Of a stretch of DNA of 64,000 nt, positions 35,457 to 43,557 are shown piece by piece (position 1 is the stretch's first letter; each line of letters opens with the position of its first letter). Both the position numbers and the translations under genes were made by a program. The DNA comes from Pseudorhizobium endolithicum (GTDB taxonomy: Bacteria > Pseudomonadota > Alphaproteobacteria > Rhizobiales > Rhizobiaceae), in contig NZ_CABFWF030000001.1 of NCBI RefSeq assembly GCF_902153245.2, forward strand, positions 186,001 to 250,000, written 5' to 3'. The notes under the pieces were generated by a model. That model saw nothing but the letters and a program-made list of their open reading frames with translations. It was not told the origin of the DNA and ran no database searches.

Positions 35457-35500
35457 GGCAAAACACCTCGTCTGCCGAGGATGATGACAAAGTTTGCCAT
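35455..35500. promoter_or_regulatory. Inverted repeats at the ParD start, candidate operator
   Basis: ATGGCAAA (35455-35462) and TTTGCCAT (35493-35500) are perfect inverted arms 30 bp apart. A second small hairpin, CCTCG-tctgc-CGAGG, sits between them (35466-35480). This fits cooperative RHH binding over the promoter and start codon. Confidence 0.4.
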
Positions 35501-35560
35501 TTCCTGCAATCGGCACGAGGAGATCTGGCGGAATCGCTGGTGGTCCGCTCGCCGGACGCC

Positions 35561-35914
35561 CTACCCCTCCAAAAACCCCACCACCTCCTTCACCCGTCCC
35601 GCCGCATCCACCCTCGCGACATCCATCCCCCGCGCAACCGTCTCACCGGCCGGCGAGACCAAAGCCCACGAAAACCGGGTAAACGGTCCATGGCCGTCGG
35701 GGGTGCCGGTAAGTTTGAAGCGGTGGCCGGGGAAGTGGGTTCGGGCGGCGGCGATCATGGCGGAAATGCCGGCAGGGCCTTCGCCCTGCATCAGCGGGTC
35801 GGTGTAGCGGGCATCGGCGGCCCACCCTTCGGCGAGCGCCTTGGTGCGGGCGTCGTCGTCGGCCTCGGTCCAGAGGGCGAGATAGGCGTTGGCGATTGCA
35901 AGGTGGTCGGTCAT
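35561..35914 (-). CDS. NTF2/SnoaL-like protein
   Basis: This 117-residue NTF2-like alpha+beta barrel protein opens DHLAIANAYLALWTEADDDARTKAL and has the strands ADARYTDPLMQGEGPAGISAMIAAARTHFPGHRF and VARGMDVARVDAAGRVKEVVGFLEG, given by position. Family members include ketosteroid-isomerase-like enzymes and non-catalytic binding proteins, so no reaction is assigned. It is divergent from the MmyB-type regulator at 36024, with a perfect palindrome between the two genes, so it is probably a target of that regulator. Confidence 0.8.
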   Translation of the reverse strand: MTDHLAIANAYLALWTEADDDARTKALAEGWAADARYTDPLMQGEGPAGISAMIAAARTHFPGHRFKLTGTPDGHGPFTRFSWALVSPAGETVARGMDVARVDAAGRVKEVVGFLEG

Positions 35915-35972
35915 GGTCGTGCTCCTTCGTTGATCACGGCCTCAAGGCTGGCCCGGCCGGCGGCGCGGAACA

Positions 35973-35989
35973 ATTACCTCCGAGGTAAT
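35973..35989. promoter_or_regulatory. Palindrome ATTACCT-CCG-AGGTAAT between divergent genes
   Basis: The 7-bp arms are perfect and 3 bp apart. The site lies 59 bp from the NTF2-like start and 35 bp before the regulator's ATG. It is well placed to control both genes and is typical of MmyB-type regulators that act on a divergent partner. Confidence 0.55.
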
Positions 35990-36023
35990 CGCATTCCGCC
36001 ACTCCTCTGGTAGGGTCTCGGCC

Positions 36024-36854
36024 ATGACCCAGGCAGACATCCTCACCAGATCATCCTCGCCACAGGCCGACGTCGGCACCGTGCTGCGCGAATGGCGCAG
36101 CCGCCGGCGCATGAGCCAGCTCGATCTCGCGCTCGACGCGGAAATCTCCGCGCGGCACCTGAGCTTCGTCGAAAGCGGGCGTTCCTCGCCCAGCCGTGAC
36201 CTGCTGCTGCGGCTCGCCGAGCGGCTGTCCATGCCGCTGCGTGCCCAGAACCGGCTGCTGCTTTCGGCAGGCTATGCGCCGGTCCATGCGGAAGCGGCCT
36301 TCGATGCGCCGGAACTTGCGGAGATCCGGCAGACGGTGGAGACCATCCTGACGAACCACATGCCCTTCCCCGCCATTGCCGTTGACGGGCGGTGGACGCT
36401 GCTGCAGGCGAACGCGGCAGCGATGGCGCTGTTCGAGGGCATTGATCCAGCAATGCTGGTGCCGCCACTCAACGTTCTGCGGCTGAGCCTCCATCCACAG
36501 GGATTGGCGCCTCGGATGGCAAACCTCGGCGAGTGGCGCCACCACGTTCTGGAGCGGCTGCGGGTACAGATGGAAGGCTCGGGAGATCCCTTCCTGACCG
36601 AATTGCATGCGGAGATTTCCGCCTATCCGGCGGCGCCGGCTCCGAAGGAGAATCGGACCCATCCGCTGCTTGCCGTGCCGCTCGAACTGCGCATGCCGGG
36701 AAGCGACCGGGTGCTGCGCTTCATCTCGACCACCGCCGTCTTCAGCACCGCCACCAGCGTCACGCTCTCCGAACTGGCGCTGGAATGCTTCTATCCCGCC
36801 GACGCCGAGACCCGGGTGGCGCTGATGCAAAGCCAAGAAAGGAGCTCGCCATGA
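36024..36854 (+). CDS. XRE-family regulator with MmyB-like ligand domain
   Basis: This 276-residue protein has an N-terminal XRE helix-turn-helix (VLREWRSRRRMSQLDLALDAEISARHLSFVESGRSSPSR, about 20-58) and a PAS-like MmyB domain (about 100-265). The latter is recognised by HMPFPAIAVDGRWTLLQANAAAMALF and LRFISTTAVFSTATSVTLSELALECFYPAD. MmyB-type regulators were first linked to methylenomycin clusters and bind fatty-acid-like ligands in some structures. Its stop overlaps the monooxygenase-like gene (ATGA), and it faces the NTF2-like gene across a palindrome. Confidence 0.88.
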   Translation: MTQADILTRSSSPQADVGTVLREWRSRRRMSQLDLALDAEISARHLSFVESGRSSPSRDLLLRLAERLSMPLRAQNRLLLSAGYAPVHAEAAFDAPELAEIRQTVETILTNHMPFPAIAVDGRWTLLQANAAAMALFEGIDPAMLVPPLNVLRLSLHPQGLAPRMANLGEWRHHVLERLRVQMEGSGDPFLTELHAEISAYPAAPAPKENRTHPLLAVPLELRMPGSDRVLRFISTTAVFSTATSVTLSELALECFYPADAETRVALMQSQERSSP

Positions 36855-37168
36855 GCGTCACCTACCTGATCGAGTTCGACGTGAAGCCTGCGGAGCGCGA
36901 GCGATTTCTGAGGCTGCTGAGCGGCGTGCTGGACGCCATGCGCCACGAGGCGATGTTCGTCGAAGCCACCCTGCATGCCGATCCGGAGACGGACACGCGC
37001 TTCCTGCTGCACGAGACCTGGCGGAGCCATGAAGACGTTCTTTCCGTGCAGCTCGCCCGCCCCTATCGCCAGGAATGGCATGCGGCACTGCCGGACCTGC
37101 TGGCAGCGGAGCGGAAGATCTCGGTCTGGCAGCCGCTGCGGAGTGACCGCACTGTGACGGCTGCCTAG
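36851..37168 (+). CDS. Antibiotic biosynthesis monooxygenase (ABM)-family protein
   Basis: This 105-residue dimeric ferredoxin-like-fold protein resembles YgiN quinol monooxygenases. The strands and helices read TYLIEFDVKPAERERFLRLLSGVLDAMRHEAMFVEATLHAD and TRFLLHETWRSHEDVLSVQLARPYRQEW, cited by position (about 4-85). The start overlaps the regulator's stop by 4 nt, so the two are translated together. The substrate is unknown; quinone or aldehyde detoxification is possible. It ends sharing stop bases (CTAG) with the convergent HxlR gene. Confidence 0.85.
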   Translation: MSVTYLIEFDVKPAERERFLRLLSGVLDAMRHEAMFVEATLHADPETDTRFLLHETWRSHEDVLSVQLARPYRQEWHAALPDLLAAERKISVWQPLRSDRTVTAA

Positions 37169-37581
37169 CTCCGCCCCTCCCGCTCGCGGAACGCCGCACG
37201 GGCCTTCTCGATCGCGGCATGATGCTTTTCCGCCCAAAGCCAAACGCCACAGAAGGCTTCGCCGAGGCTGTGGCCGAGGTCAGTGAGGCTATAGTCGACA
37301 TGCGGCGGGATGACCGGGTGAACGGTTCGGGAAACGAGGCCGTCCCGCTCCATGTCGCGCAACGTCTTGGTCAGCATCTTCTGGCTGATGCCACCGACAC
37401 GTCGTCCGACTTCGGTAAAGCGCAGCGTTCCATGCTCCTCCAGCGTTTCGAGGATCAGCATAGTCCACTTGTCGGCAACCTGGCCAATGATGCTCCTCAC
37501 CAGCTCTTCGATCGCCGGGTCGATCTCGTCCGGAATCTCTCGGGCGGCATGAGTTTTCTCGGCGGGATGTGCTTGCGACAC
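37165..37581 (-). CDS. HxlR-family transcriptional regulator
   Basis: This 138-residue winged-HTH regulator carries the HxlR pattern: IGQVADKWTMLILETLEEHGTLRFTEVGRRVGGISQKMLTKTLRDMERDGLVSRTV. The wing reads VDYSLTDLGHSL, and GVWLWAEKHH lies near the C-terminus. AGGAG upstream of the GTG at 37581 decides this start over an in-frame ATG at 37665 that lacks a ribosome site. It is divergent from the SDR gene at 37683, with a long inverted repeat between them. HxlR proteins often respond to aldehydes or quinones and repress a divergent oxidoreductase. Confidence 0.88.
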   Translation of the reverse strand: MSQAHPAEKTHAAREIPDEIDPAIEELVRSIIGQVADKWTMLILETLEEHGTLRFTEVGRRVGGISQKMLTKTLRDMERDGLVSRTVHPVIPPHVDYSLTDLGHSLGEAFCGVWLWAEKHHAAIEKARAAFREREGRS

Positions 37582-37585
37582 AGAT

Positions 37586-37639
37586 ACTCTCCTTCGGGTG
37601 GGTATGGAACTTTCAGGTGCCTTCTTTGCGAAGGAGAGT
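37586..37639. promoter_or_regulatory. 11-bp inverted repeat in the HxlR/SDR intergenic region
   Basis: ACTCTCCTTCG (37586-37596) and CGAAGGAGAGT (37629-37639) are perfect inverted copies 32 bp apart, about four helical turns centre to centre. The left copy carries the HxlR ribosome site, so part of the match may reflect that. It is a candidate double operator. Confidence 0.4.
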
Positions 37640-37682
37640 GTCGGCCATATCTTGTCCTCTTGCAACCCAAGAGGAGATAAGC

Positions 37683-38441
37683 ATGAAGACCACAGGCAAC
37701 ACCATCCTCGTCACCGGCGGCAATTCCGGCATCGGCCGCGGGCTGGCGGAAGCCTTCCACCGGCTCGGAAACAAGGTGATCATCACCGGCCGACGCCGCG
37801 AGACGCTGGAGGAGGGTTCGGCTGCCAATCCCGGTATCGTCGGCATGGCGCTCGACATGGCCGACGCGGAGGGCATCCGAGCTTTCGCAGAGCGGCTGGT
37901 ACGCGATCACCCGGACCTCAACGCCGTGATTCACAGCGCCGGCATCATGAAGCATGAGCGACTGGCGGAAGCGCCGGATTACCTGGCGACCGCGGAAGAG
38001 ACGATCGCGACCAACCTGCTCGGCCCGATCCGCCTGACTGCAGCCCTTTTGCCGCATCTGGTCAGGCAGAAGGATGCAGCGGTGCTGACGGTTTCCTCCG
38101 GCCTTGCCTTCGTGCCGCTCGCCTCGACACCCACCTACTCCGCCACCAAAGCCGCGATCCACGCCTACTCCATGGGCATCCGCCATCAGTTGAAGGACAC
38201 CTCCGTCCAGGTGATCGAGATCGCTCCGCCTTACGTGCGTACCTCGCTGATGGGTGACCGGCAGGCGAACGACCCGAACGCCATGCCGCTCGATGAATTC
38301 ATCGCGGAGGTGATGGAGATCCTGTCCAGCCAGCCGGAGGCCGAGCAGGTGATCGTGGAGCGGTGCAAGCCGCTCCGCTACGCTGCGGAGAACGGCAAGG
38401 TGAAGGAGATGTTCGACATGCTGGCCTCGCTGAACCATTGA
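37683..38441 (+). CDS. Short-chain dehydrogenase/reductase (DltE-like)
   Basis: This 252-residue NAD(P)-dependent oxidoreductase has the Rossmann glycine motif TGGNSGIGRGLAEAFH (about 11-26), the structural NAG-equivalent VIHSAGIM, and the catalytic Ser-Tyr-Lys set (VSSGLAFVPLASTPTYSATKAAIHAYS). The closing VIEIAPPYVRT replaces the common PG motif with PP. AGGAG precedes the ATG. It is divergent from an HxlR regulator, its probable repressor. The substrate is unknown. Confidence 0.9.
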   Translation: MKTTGNTILVTGGNSGIGRGLAEAFHRLGNKVIITGRRRETLEEGSAANPGIVGMALDMADAEGIRAFAERLVRDHPDLNAVIHSAGIMKHERLAEAPDYLATAEETIATNLLGPIRLTAALLPHLVRQKDAAVLTVSSGLAFVPLASTPTYSATKAAIHAYSMGIRHQLKDTSVQVIEIAPPYVRTSLMGDRQANDPNAMPLDEFIAEVMEILSSQPEAEQVIVERCKPLRYAAENGKVKEMFDMLASLNH

Positions 38442-38518
38442 ACGGCGGCAGCGGGGCGTTGCGTCCCTGCCCCTCCCCGGCTAGGTCTTCTGAAACGGCG
38501 GAAGGCGGAGGGGCCAGC

Positions 38519-39664
38519 ATGTATCTCACCAATCACGACATCGTCGAACTCACCGCGTGGCGGCGCAAGCTGCATGCCATGCCGGAGATTTCCGGAGAGG
38601 AGGTGGCGACGGCGGCGGAGGTGCAGGCGTTCCTGGCCGAAACGATTCCCGACAAGCTCATTTCCGGACTCGGAGGAACGGGCGTAGCGGCCGTATTCGA
38701 GGGCGAGGAGGACGGTCCGACGGTGCTGTTCCGCTGCGAACTAGATGCGCTGCCGATCGAGGAAATCTCGGACCTGCCGCATCGCTCTCGCCTGCCCGGC
38801 AAGGGCCATATGTGCGGCCATGACGGGCATACGGCGACGGTTGCAGCCCTTGCGCGGGGTTTCGCGAAACAGCGCCCGAAACGGGGGCGCGTGGTCCTGA
38901 TGTTCCAGCCGGCGGAAGAGACCGGCGCCGGTGCGGCGGCCGTGATCGCCGACGAGCGGTTCGCGGAAATCCGGCCGGACTATTCCTTCTCCCTGCACAA
39001 CCTCCCGGGACTGCCGCTCGGCCATGTCTGGCTGAAGGAAGGCATCGCCAACTGCGCCTCGCGTGGGCTGAAGATCATGCTGACGGGCAAGACTGCGCAT
39101 GCCTCCGCGCCGGAAACCGGGACCTCGCCCATGCGGGCGATCGCATCCCTGATGCCGGCGCTGACGGGTCTGAGTGGCGGCACCGTCGCCGGTGGGGACT
39201 TCGTTCTCGCCACGGTAGGGCATGTGCATCTGGGAGAGCCCGCTTTCGGCATCGCTCCAGGCTATGCCGAACTCTGGGTGACCTTGCGTACCACGACGGA
39301 CGGCCAGATGCAGGCGCTGGTGGATGCCGCCGAGGGGCTGGCGCTGGAGGCGGCCGGAAAGGGCGGGCTGGCGCTTGAGACGAGCTACCACGAGATCTTC
39401 AGCCACTGCGACAACGATCCCGAGGCCGTCGGCATCCTGCGGGCGGCGCTCGATGCGGAGGGCGTTTCCCACGAGCCGGGCGAAGCGCTGCGGGCTTCGG
39501 AGGACTTTGGCCTGTTCGGGACGGTTTCAAGATCGGCGATGTTCTATCTCGGCGCGGGCGAGAAGCACCCTGCCCTGCACAATCCGGACTATGATTATCC
39601 GGACGACCTCATCCCGCTCGGCGCCCGCATCTTCATGCGCACCGCTCGCGACCTGCTCGGTTAG
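38519..39664 (+). CDS. M20-family amidohydrolase (peptidase M20D)
   Basis: This 381-residue metal-dependent amidohydrolase resembles HipO/N-acyl-amino-acid and IAA-conjugate hydrolases. The metal site is seen in FRCELDALPIEE, GHMCGHDGHTATVAALARG (Cys/His/His) and FQPAEETGAGAAAVI (Glu-Glu). The lid domain with HASAPETGTSPM follows, and the C-terminal HNPDYDYPDDLIPLGA carries the last His ligand. GGAGGGG precedes the ATG. The substrate could be a hippurate-like or N-acyl amino acid. Its stop overlaps the convergent DUF2778 gene. Confidence 0.9.
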   Translation: MYLTNHDIVELTAWRRKLHAMPEISGEEVATAAEVQAFLAETIPDKLISGLGGTGVAAVFEGEEDGPTVLFRCELDALPIEEISDLPHRSRLPGKGHMCGHDGHTATVAALARGFAKQRPKRGRVVLMFQPAEETGAGAAAVIADERFAEIRPDYSFSLHNLPGLPLGHVWLKEGIANCASRGLKIMLTGKTAHASAPETGTSPMRAIASLMPALTGLSGGTVAGGDFVLATVGHVHLGEPAFGIAPGYAELWVTLRTTTDGQMQALVDAAEGLALEAAGKGGLALETSYHEIFSHCDNDPEAVGILRAALDAEGVSHEPGEALRASEDFGLFGTVSRSAMFYLGAGEKHPALHNPDYDYPDDLIPLGARIFMRTARDLLG

Positions 39665-40986
39665 GCACCCTTGCCGCCGAACAGCTTGACCAGCAGGTTC
39701 CGGTTCTTGCCCGGCAGCCGGCCGTTATATTCCGGCACGATCACCATGTGGGTGATCTCGCCGCGACGGAAAGCCTTGAGGAACTTGTCGTAGTGCTTGA
39801 AGGCGACGCAGCCGTGCGAATCGCCGGGGGCTGAGCGCAGGAGATAGGTATGGGCGAGAAGCCCGGTACGGCCCTGCGGATGCTTTCCGTCGACCGAGGT
39901 CAACCGGATGGCCGCGACTCCATGGAAAGGCTTTTCACGCATGGAGAGCTTATAGGTGCCGGGCGGCGTCGGGCCCTTCATCTTCACATGGGTATATTTC
40001 GGATTGTCGCGCATCTTGCCGATGCCGGAATGGGCTTCGAGCCTGGTGCCGTCCGGCATGTGCACGACGCCGTTGGTGATGTCGTAGATCGCCACCTTCT
40101 TCGTGCCCGGGTCAGGTATCGGCGTCACCTTGGGCAGCGACTTCATCGGGTTTTCCGGCTTTGCGTAAGCCAGAACGGTCGAGGCTGGCTCCTCCGGCTC
40201 TTCGGCAGGCGCCCGGCCCGGCTTGGTGAGCTTGGCGGCCGCCAGAGCTTCGAGCGCCTTGGCCGCGGTTTCGGGCCGGGAGGTCGGGAGCGGACCCTGG
40301 ATGGGCAGCGTGTCGTCCATGAGGGCTGCAAGTTCGGTCGTCCGTCCTGCCTCCTCCGCCTCGATCGCCGCCGTCTCGACCGCGCTTTCATCAGAGAGGG
40401 CTTCATCCTCCGTCACATCGGACGGAATGGAGGCAGTCACGATGGCGGCCTCCGGAAGTTCTATGCGCGGTGCGACGGCGACCGTCTGGTTCATCGCCTC
40501 GCCGAGCATCCGCTTGACCACATCCGTCTCGGGACGAAGGGCGGCGAGCGCCTGGAACTTCTCCTCCTCCGCAGCCGAAGCCAGGGCAATCGTGAGGCTC
40601 GTCGCAACGGCATCGCTTGCGGGGCGCTGCGACAGGACGGCTGCAAGCCGCGCACCTTCCAGCCGCTTCGCCTTCGGTGCGGCCGGCTGCCGGTAAAGGC
40701 GTTCGAACTTGTTGATCTTCAGGGCGATCTCGCCGGGCGCGGCGGGCTGTGGCTGAACCGCCGGCTTCAACGACAGTGCGACCGAGAACTCGGGCTTCTC
40801 CGGCGCGGAGAAGGACGGCGCGAAGCTGCTGACGGTGGTCGTCGCGGCGAACATCCAGATGCCGCCGAGTGCGGCAGTCGCAAGGACCATCCTGCCGGCG
40901 AAGGCGAGGCGCGAAGGACGCTTGCGGCGTCGCGTCGGCACTTGAGCGGGGAATGCGGTGTCGAACGTGTCGATCTCTAGCGCCAT
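39661..40986 (-). CDS. DUF2778-domain protein, L,D-transpeptidase-like, membrane-anchored
   Basis: This 441-residue protein has an Arg-rich cytoplasmic start, one membrane helix (MVLATAALGGIWMFAATTTV), a 200-residue Ala/Pro/Glu-rich disordered linker, and a C-terminal DUF2778 domain (about 290-430). The domain reads VAIYDITNGVVHMPDGTRLEAHSG, then GRTGLLAHTYLLRS and the catalytic SHGC motif (Ser-His-Gly-Cys393) in GDSHGCVAFKHY. DUF2778 enzymes include type VI secretion Tlde1 toxins, but no secretion or immunity gene is nearby here. The anchor suggests a housekeeping peptidoglycan role. The ATG at 40986 is preferred over 41022. Confidence 0.85.
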   Translation of the reverse strand: MALEIDTFDTAFPAQVPTRRRKRPSRLAFAGRMVLATAALGGIWMFAATTTVSSFAPSFSAPEKPEFSVALSLKPAVQPQPAAPGEIALKINKFERLYRQPAAPKAKRLEGARLAAVLSQRPASDAVATSLTIALASAAEEEKFQALAALRPETDVVKRMLGEAMNQTVAVAPRIELPEAAIVTASIPSDVTEDEALSDESAVETAAIEAEEAGRTTELAALMDDTLPIQGPLPTSRPETAAKALEALAAAKLTKPGRAPAEEPEEPASTVLAYAKPENPMKSLPKVTPIPDPGTKKVAIYDITNGVVHMPDGTRLEAHSGIGKMRDNPKYTHVKMKGPTPPGTYKLSMREKPFHGVAAIRLTSVDGKHPQGRTGLLAHTYLLRSAPGDSHGCVAFKHYDKFLKAFRRGEITHMVIVPEYNGRLPGKNRNLLVKLFGGKGA

Positions 40987-41259
40987 GATACTCGTTACCC
41001 AGTCATTCTGCCAAAGCCGCAAGCGCGACCAAGTCCACTTCCATTGAACGGCGGCTCGAAGGCTTCATGCCGTCCGGTGACTGGATTAGAGAATGACGAA
41101 ATATGGTAACCAATATCTTTACGCCCTGCCCCGAATTGCTGCTTCTGCCTTTAGTGAGGAAAGCTGCCGGAAGTTTAGCGGGAATGTGGCGGAGAGGTGG
41201 CGGGCGCCGGAAAAGCGGTCCTCCCGCACCACATGGTCGGCGCGGGAGGAAAGGCGAAT

Positions 41260-42483
41260 TCAGCCGTCGATGCGGCGGACGGCACTGCGTTCCATGAAGA
41301 ACCAGGGGCGCAGCCTGACGCCGAGAATGTTGCCTGCAAATGCGGCGACGGCCCATAGATAGCCGTGCAGACTGCCGGACGAGATGCCGGAGAAATAGGC
41401 GCCGATATTGCAGCCATAGGCGATGCGCGCGCCGTAGCCGAGCAGGAGGCCGCCGACGACCGCCGCCAGGATCGAACGCAGCGGAATATCGAGGCTCGGC
41501 GCGAACTTACCGGCGAGCGCGGCGGCAAGCATCGCGCCGGCGACGATGCCGAAGTCCATGACCGAGGTGACATCGGCGAAGACGCTTTCGCCCAGAGCCT
41601 TGGCGTTGGCGGGCGTCTGCCAGTAGGCCCAGGCGGTGGGATCGATGCCGATGAGCTGCGCGCCCTTGGCGCCCCACAGCGCGAAGGCAGAGGTGATGCC
41701 CCACGGGCGGCCGGCGAGCGAAAGCGTAGCAAAGTTGAGAAGCGCCAGCGCCACCGCGCCGGCAACCAGCGGCCAGGGACCGCGCAGGTAGCGTGCAATA
41801 CCGTGACGGGGAGACGCCGGCGGCTGCTCGAGCGTCCCGTGACGCTTCTTCTCCACCGCGACAGTCAGCGCCGCGATTACCGCGAAGATCGCGAGCGAGA
41901 CCGCGATGCCGGCGACGGGGCCGAGGCTGACGAGCGTGGCCGGCGGCAACGACGGCAAGCTCGCCCACCAGTCGAAGTGGATCGTTGCCAGCACCGAGCC
42001 GACGATGAAGAAGAACAGGGTGACCAGCATGCGGGCATTGCCGCCGCCGGCGGTGAACAGGGTGCCGGAGGCGCATCCGCCGCCGAGTTGCATGCCGATG
42101 CCGAACATGAAGGCGCCGACAAGGACACCGGTGCCGGCCGGCGACACGAGGCCGCGTACCTCATTGCCGAACAGGGTGCCGGAAGCGAGGAAGGGGAAGA
42201 ACAGAACGACGGTCAGCGCCAGCAGGATCATCTGCACGCGAAGGCCGCGCCCCCTGCCCTCGGCGATGAAGACACGCCAGGCGGACGTGAAGCCGAAGGC
42301 CGCATGGTAGAGCGAGATGCCGAGCGCGCCGCCGATGAGGAAGAGCGCACCATGCGCGGGACCATAGGCGGAGCCGAGCCCAAGCGTGCCGGCGACGAGC
42401 ACGACAAGGGCGGTAAGTCCCGGTACGCCGATCGGCGAACCCGTATCGGCGTGCGACTGAATGGACGAGGAGGTGACGGACAT
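41260..42483 (-). CDS. YeeE/YedE family sulfur-compound transporter
   Basis: This 407-residue inner-membrane protein has about ten helices. The duplicated sulfur-transport signature is visible: FGIGMQLGGGCASGTLFTAGGGNARML in the first half (about 129-155) and YGARIAYGCNIGAYFSGISSGSLHGYLW in the second (about 350-377). Each bears the conserved cysteine (GGC and YGC) that relays thiosulfate in the TsuA/YeeE family. No TusA/YeeD partner gene is adjacent. GGAG 7 nt before the ATG lies in the arm of a small hairpin. Confidence 0.9.
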   Translation of the reverse strand: MSVTSSSIQSHADTGSPIGVPGLTALVVLVAGTLGLGSAYGPAHGALFLIGGALGISLYHAAFGFTSAWRVFIAEGRGRGLRVQMILLALTVVLFFPFLASGTLFGNEVRGLVSPAGTGVLVGAFMFGIGMQLGGGCASGTLFTAGGGNARMLVTLFFFIVGSVLATIHFDWWASLPSLPPATLVSLGPVAGIAVSLAIFAVIAALTVAVEKKRHGTLEQPPASPRHGIARYLRGPWPLVAGAVALALLNFATLSLAGRPWGITSAFALWGAKGAQLIGIDPTAWAYWQTPANAKALGESVFADVTSVMDFGIVAGAMLAAALAGKFAPSLDIPLRSILAAVVGGLLLGYGARIAYGCNIGAYFSGISSGSLHGYLWAVAAFAGNILGVRLRPWFFMERSAVRRIDG

Positions 42484-42490
42484 AGCAATA

Positions 42491-42508
42491 CTCCGGGATT
42501 TGCCCGGA
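42491..42508 (-). promoter_or_regulatory. Hairpin overlapping the yeeE-like ribosome site
   Basis: On the minus strand TCCGGG-caaat-CCCGGA forms a 6-bp stem whose 3' arm includes three of the four Shine-Dalgarno bases (GGAG). It could mask the ribosome site of the YeeE-type gene, but it is short and may be chance. Confidence 0.3.
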
Positions 42509-42824
42509 TTTTTAAAGAATCGGTCCGCCTTTTGACAGGAACGATCCTTCGCTCCGAGGACCGGAGGCGGATTATGTTTTCACCGCCTGCGCGTCCGGCA
42601 GAACGCCTGTTTACGGTCCCGCGGCGATCAGGTGGGTCCCTTGCATATTCCGCTGGAGGTGGATCTCGACCGCCAGCGCCAGCTCGTGCCCTGGAGGCTC
42701 AGGCCTCTGCCGGCTTCGCATGCGGCGGCGATACCGGCTTTTCCGCCACCCAAGCCGCCATAGGCTTGTCCGACTGCCGCTGCTCGGTGTTTAATCGCCC
42801 AAAGAGGTGGAAGGAGAAAGCACC
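42509..42824. other. Intergenic region between yeeE-like gene and pncA
   Basis: About 315 bp without a convincing gene. Short frames on both strands lack ribosome sites and family-like composition. The right end carries AGGTGGAAGGAG, the pncA ribosome site; an AT-rich stretch next to the yeeE hairpin probably holds that gene's promoter. No terminator, tRNA or repeat was recognised. Confidence 0.55.
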
Positions 42825-43451
42825 ATGAAGGCCCTGCTGCTGGTCGACATCCAGAACGGCTTCTGCCCCGGCGGGAATCTTGCGGTTCCGGAGGGGGACA
42901 AGGTCGTGCCGGTCGCGAACCGCCTGATCGAGGAAGGCGGCTATGACGTGATCGTCGCCTCGCAGGACTGGCACCCGGCCGACCACGGCAGCTTCGCCTC
43001 GCAGCATCCGGGAAAGCAGCCGTTCCAGATGGGCGAGCTCTGCGGCCGGCCGCAAATGTTGTGGCCTGATCATTGCGTGCAGGGCACATCCGATGCCGAG
43101 TTTCACCCGGATCTCAAGATGGACGAGATCGACTACATCCAGCAGAAGGGCGAGAATCCCGCGATAGACAGCTATTCCGCCTTCCGGGACAACGACAAGG
43201 CCGCCGTCACGGGCCTCGCCGGCTATCTGCGGGCGCAGCAGATCAACGAACTCGACATCTGCGGCCTCGCCACTGACTACTGCGTGAGGTTCTCGGCTCT
43301 GGACGCCGTGGAGATGCTGCCCGGCGTGCAGATCTGCTTCATCGAGGACGCAAGCCGCGGGATCGACCAAAAGGGCGTCAAGGCGGCCATCGAGGAAATG
43401 CGCGGAAAGGGCGTCGGCATCGTCAGGAGCCGGCAGATCCTCAAGGACTGA
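42825..43451 (+). CDS. pncA: Nicotinamidase/pyrazinamidase PncA
   Basis: PncA hydrolyses nicotinamide to nicotinate for NAD salvage. The 208-residue isochorismatase-fold enzyme has the catalytic Asp in LLVDIQNGFCPGG, the metal-binding Asp/His set in SQDWHPADHGSF, the Lys in the following segment, and the nucleophilic Cys in CGLATDYCVRFSALDA. Its ribosome site is AAGGAG. It is followed by the AzlCD genes after about 105 bp. The length matches PncA. Confidence 0.95.
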   Translation: MKALLLVDIQNGFCPGGNLAVPEGDKVVPVANRLIEEGGYDVIVASQDWHPADHGSFASQHPGKQPFQMGELCGRPQMLWPDHCVQGTSDAEFHPDLKMDEIDYIQQKGENPAIDSYSAFRDNDKAAVTGLAGYLRAQQINELDICGLATDYCVRFSALDAVEMLPGVQICFIEDASRGIDQKGVKAAIEEMRGKGVGIVRSRQILKD

Positions 43452-43557
43452 CGCATGGCGCAGGCCCAAGCTTCAACGAAATCGATGCGTTCATAAACCT
43501 AATTGAATTGCGCGCTGCCCCGCCCACCCGTAAGGCTGGCGGCAAGCAGGAAATTCC

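Noticed and set aside
42540-42824. A pseudogene or small gene between the YeeE-type gene and pncA
   Set aside because: The frames on both strands lack ribosome sites, conserved-looking segments or similarity to the neighbours.
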